In this document: piece by piece, positions 7,901 to 8,797 of the stretch
How positions within the stretch are numbered: position 1 is the stretch's first letter
Layout: the number at the start of each line of letters is the position of its first letter
Assembly: GCA_017557925.1 (NCBI GenBank)
Contig: JAFYWO010000007.1
Coordinates: 1-8,797, forward strand
Direction: 5' to 3'
From: Alphaproteobacteria bacterium
Lineage (GTDB): Bacteria; Pseudomonadota; Alphaproteobacteria; RF32; CAG-239
DNA: 8,797 nt
Made by a program: the position numbers and the translations under genes
Notes under the pieces: generated by a model
What the model was told of the DNA's origin: nothing
Database searches by the model: none
The model's input: only the letters and a program-made list of their open reading frames with translations

Positions 7901-8196
7901 TTGAAACCACAGATGCTAAAATCTTTGGACCGGTATTAGGCCTCAAATTAACCGGCAAATATAATTTATTTGATGACATAATAGAAGCAAGAGGTTTAAT
8001 AATACCTGCCTATAACCTAAATAAATTTATAGGCAACATTCCGCTTGTCGGTAAAATTTTAAGAGGAGAAGACGGCACTGTTTTTGCAACCAACTATCAA
8101 ATAACAGGAACAACAGAAAAACCGCAAATAATCATAAATCCGCTTTCCACTTTAGCCCCAAATTCAGTAAAAGAACTGTTTTCATCAGGAGAATAA
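4978..8196 (+). CDS. AsmA/YhdP-family (DUF3971 and AsmA-like C-terminal) envelope protein
   Basis: A 1072-residue protein anchored in the inner membrane by one N-terminal helix (about 18-33), with the rest in the periplasm as repeated beta structure. In E. coli, YhdP, TamB and YdbH are long beta-groove proteins that carry phospholipids to the outer membrane; a similar role is inferred here. The N-terminal region has GPIEVNFLRPYI (36-47) followed by the AsmA-type segment. The middle shows DUF3971-like motifs LWPRYLGEKAW (402-412) and DNPPLGF (530-536). The C-terminal AsmA-like region (about 817-1072) has GGNLKIEA (904-911), SLAGIVDMLTGEGL (944-957), IPAYNLNKFIGNIPLVG (1009-1025) and NPLSTLAP (1054-1061), a combination I associate with alphaproteobacteria. 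The start is uncertain: GTG at 4942 would add 12 residues, but TTG at 4978 has a good AAGGA, so it is chosen. Length is within the usual 1000-1300. The next gene begins 2 bases after the stop, so it is co-transcribed. No frameshift is seen. Confidence 0.9.
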   Translation: MASKIKKLRFLSLFWDYTSALSLILLLILLWHLGKGPIEVNFLRPYIIEALTNETSSYDINISSVNLELANSIQPIEIIAKDISFKDKEDSYEVTSPRLSLSFSARALLKGLLAPSSIDIENPKVRINTSYEETFKNQHTQTHSSTDTNLKKLEFYFNQFEELMERFNSPEKLYIESFINEINIKNSSITIKEVDTQKEFHFVNADLSFLRGLTSIELKLDSAIGLNDSFSGLDIKLKYNLLTDQITYASNFSDLFLTNLYDVISPKKGDLKTLDIPINAELNAIIDFGNILKNKDKFAENIGSNIKEINFHLEGGQGKIGFLNNDDFDYDISSFNLKGSLHGKLDKVDIKNATIDFNGKKAKISLSATGFKDYLLHNNLENFKLNIKTQLGAFDMDELSALWPRYLGEKAWSWCNESLYGGKISNGKFSFNFGFDDKTKTFGLQKLDGTAEIKDANLDYLEGMPVIKNVYGTAHFSNNKIEIFVDKGVSDNVILTGGNVVLYDLDKENNFIRITLKGNSTITDALKLIDNPPLGFTKEMGINPNNVNGDVEIDLGLDFELKSNLSPEEIKVTLNGDLSNIEYLGLEDDKTFIADSLKLYVTEKGFSLNGTAKYQDVPLKLSLTDNFKDNANKSKIIADISINDEILQKLGIKASILSAPYFTGSSDIKATIIFQNTGKIELFVDGSLKNTAIDYAFLGFAKDKGEPCHAKAKMIINNNKIEQVTEFSLIKAQWQAKGNIKMTDKGLIKTIDITEIKAPKAFAKAKVDFTYSPKLKLKVTLNGDSYDLTDFFNSKKQSSEITLNKKEKSLKDPLEDVMDTDIIIGVNKLWTNNQIPVTNFAGKLELRNGIGVHRINMIGNYAHSKDVTMKLDFEPRGKEYILTIDSNNAGSTLKVLRLYDHMKGGNLKIEAKRDIYKNFKGFAQMRDFSLSDTPIFAKLLSLSSLAGIVDMLTGEGLRFTHLNAPFSYTFSTKNLETTDAKIFGPVLGLKLTGKYNLFDDIIEARGLIIPAYNLNKFIGNIPLVGKILRGEDGTVFATNYQITGTTEKPQIIINPLSTLAPNSVKELFSSGE

Positions 8197-8198
8197 AA

Positions 8199-8663
8199 AT
8201 GGAAAATAAAATTGGTATAGATTTTCACGGAGTAATTTCAAGTTTTCCGGAATTATTTGAACAATTCTGCCGAGAAATCAGAAAATGTGGCATTAAAGTA
8301 TATATCATCAGCGGAGGACCTAAAAATGATATAATGCACTACCTCAACAAACATCGCATTGAATATGACCATATATGGGCAATTATAGACCATTGCGATA
8401 AAGAGGGACAGGTTTCGTATTTTGATGATGGGAGCTTTCAAGTGCCAACAGAATTATGGAATAGAGCCAAAGCAGAATACTGTGCCAAAGAAAACATAGA
8501 ATTTCATATAGATGACTCAAACATTTATGGCAAATATTTCGTTACCCCATATTGCAAATATGATATAAACAACGGCATTTGCGAATTAAGAACAGGATTA
8601 AAAGTAGATTTCAAAGACCCGATAAAAGCTGCAGATATCGTCGCAGAATTTATAAAAAAATAA
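8199..8663 (+). CDS. small HAD-fold hydrolase-like protein with DxH motif
   Basis: A 154-residue cytoplasmic protein that I read as a HAD-superfamily member, though of no named family. Motif I is GIDFHGVI (6-13): the nucleophile position D8 is kept, but the second Asp of the normal DxD is His (H10). Motif II is IISGGP (36-41, S38), K91 is a candidate motif III lysine, and HIDDSN (103-108) supplies the paired acidic residues D105 and D106 of motif IV. The short region between motifs II and III carries only a small cap (about 45-85), including YFDDGSF. In HAD phosphatases the second Asp is the general acid/base, so this protein may have unusual or no phosphatase activity. The ATG at 8199 has AGGAG (8187-8191) at 7-base spacing, inside the end of the AsmA-like gene, with only 2 bases between the genes. 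They are surely one transcript, although a functional link to the envelope protein is unproven. No signal peptide is seen. Confidence 0.78.
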   Translation: MENKIGIDFHGVISSFPELFEQFCREIRKCGIKVYIISGGPKNDIMHYLNKHRIEYDHIWAIIDHCDKEGQVSYFDDGSFQVPTELWNRAKAEYCAKENIEFHIDDSNIYGKYFVTPYCKYDINNGICELRTGLKVDFKDPIKAADIVAEFIKK

Positions 8664-8701
8664 TAAATATTATATAGCTTACTATCCTTGTAGTACAAAA
8701 A

Positions 8702-8727
8702 GAGGGATGCTCCTCGTGCCACCACGA
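8702..8727. other. two overlapping small hairpins in GC-rich non-coding block
   Basis: GAGG (8702-8705) can pair with CCTC (8712-8715), and TCGTG (8714-8718) can pair with CACGA (8723-8727) around a CCAC loop; the two stems share bases and exclude each other. On the minus strand the first stem is followed by five T (complement of 8697-8701), which resembles a weak intrinsic terminator for a leftward gene beyond the window. The stem has only 4 base pairs, so this is tentative. On the + strand, TACTA/TAGTA (8680-8684 and 8691-8695) is a still weaker stem after the HAD gene. I see no convincing + strand terminator here. Confidence 0.3.
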
Positions 8728-8763
8728 CTCTCTCGCCGTTTTGCCACACACTCACCCTCCCCC

Positions 8764-8797
8764 GTCATTGCGAGCGTAGCGTGGCAATCCAGTCTAA
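8764..8797. repeat. probable dispersed extragenic repeat, cut by right edge
   Basis: The end of the window contains GTCATTGCGAGCGTAGCG followed by TGGCAATCC. ATTGC (8767-8771) and GCAAT (8784-8788) form an inverted repeat around a 12-base centre that contains CG-TAG-CG. I recall near-identical GTCATTGCGAG...GCAATCC elements scattered between genes in many bacteria, where they occur as dispersed palindromic or miniature-transposon-like copies. Only one copy is visible, so repetition is not shown here. It lies in a stretch (8701-8797) with 58 G or C out of 97 bases (60%), against about one third in the rest of the window, which supports a foreign or element-derived origin. Confidence 0.5.

Noticed and set aside
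8253..8441. Minus-strand 62-codon frame antisense to the HAD gene
   Set aside because: It is entirely covered by the HAD coding sequence and has no ribosome binding site or known motif.
2..8663. Defence island, prophage, CRISPR or other novel multi-gene system
   Set aside because: All seven genes read as recognised or loosely recognised families; there are no integrase, transposase, nuclease-helicase, toxin-antitoxin or direct-repeat arrays.
8525..8755. Minus-strand open frame of 76 codons running out of the GC-rich repeat block into the HAD gene
   Set aside because: It overlaps the well-supported HAD gene, its first third is the repeat-like block and the rest is antisense to coding DNA. 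It has no recognisable domain.

Overview
The window is about one third GC by eye and carries seven genes, all on the + strand and mostly tightly packed. It looks like an AT-rich alphaproteobacterium. The best taxonomic clues are the AsmA/YhdP-like protein and the metallo-beta-lactamase-fold protein. Both carry motif sets I associate with alphaproteobacterial members of their families (NPLSTLAP at the AsmA C-terminus; NCDPKNPKN and GVEPAFDGM in the hydrolase). The tatD-hydrolase adjacency is also common in that class. A low-GC gut-type or host-associated lineage is possible, but the sequence alone does not decide this.

Layout. (1) 2-1696: a phosphate uptake pair, a DUF47/PhoU-like regulator whose N-terminus is cut by the window edge, followed 3 bases later by a compact PiT-type phosphate permease. 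(2) 1784-3256: a multi-pass GT-C-type glycosyltransferase-like membrane protein, with its own strong ribosome binding site and a weak candidate promoter overlapping a small palindrome. (3) 3307-4871: a TatD-family metal-dependent nuclease and, 5 bases downstream, a PhnP-like hydrolase. (4) 4978-8663: a 1072-residue inner-membrane-anchored AsmA/YhdP-like protein and, 2 bases downstream, a small HAD-fold protein with an altered catalytic motif. (5) 8664-8797: non-coding. It starts AT-rich and changes abruptly at about 8701 to 60% GC, ending in what looks like the beginning of a dispersed extragenic repeat that continues past the edge.

The genes cover phosphate import, probable cell-surface glycosylation, nucleic acid and nucleotide housekeeping, and envelope lipid homeostasis. 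I see no mobile element, CRISPR array, tRNA, rRNA or toxin-antitoxin pair, and no convincing undescribed multi-gene system. Most of the window is ordinary chromosomal content. The points that most deserve a second look are the Asp-to-His change in the HAD protein, the GC-rich repeat at the right edge, the uncharacterised GT-C protein, and the two start-codon reassignments (1784 and 4978).
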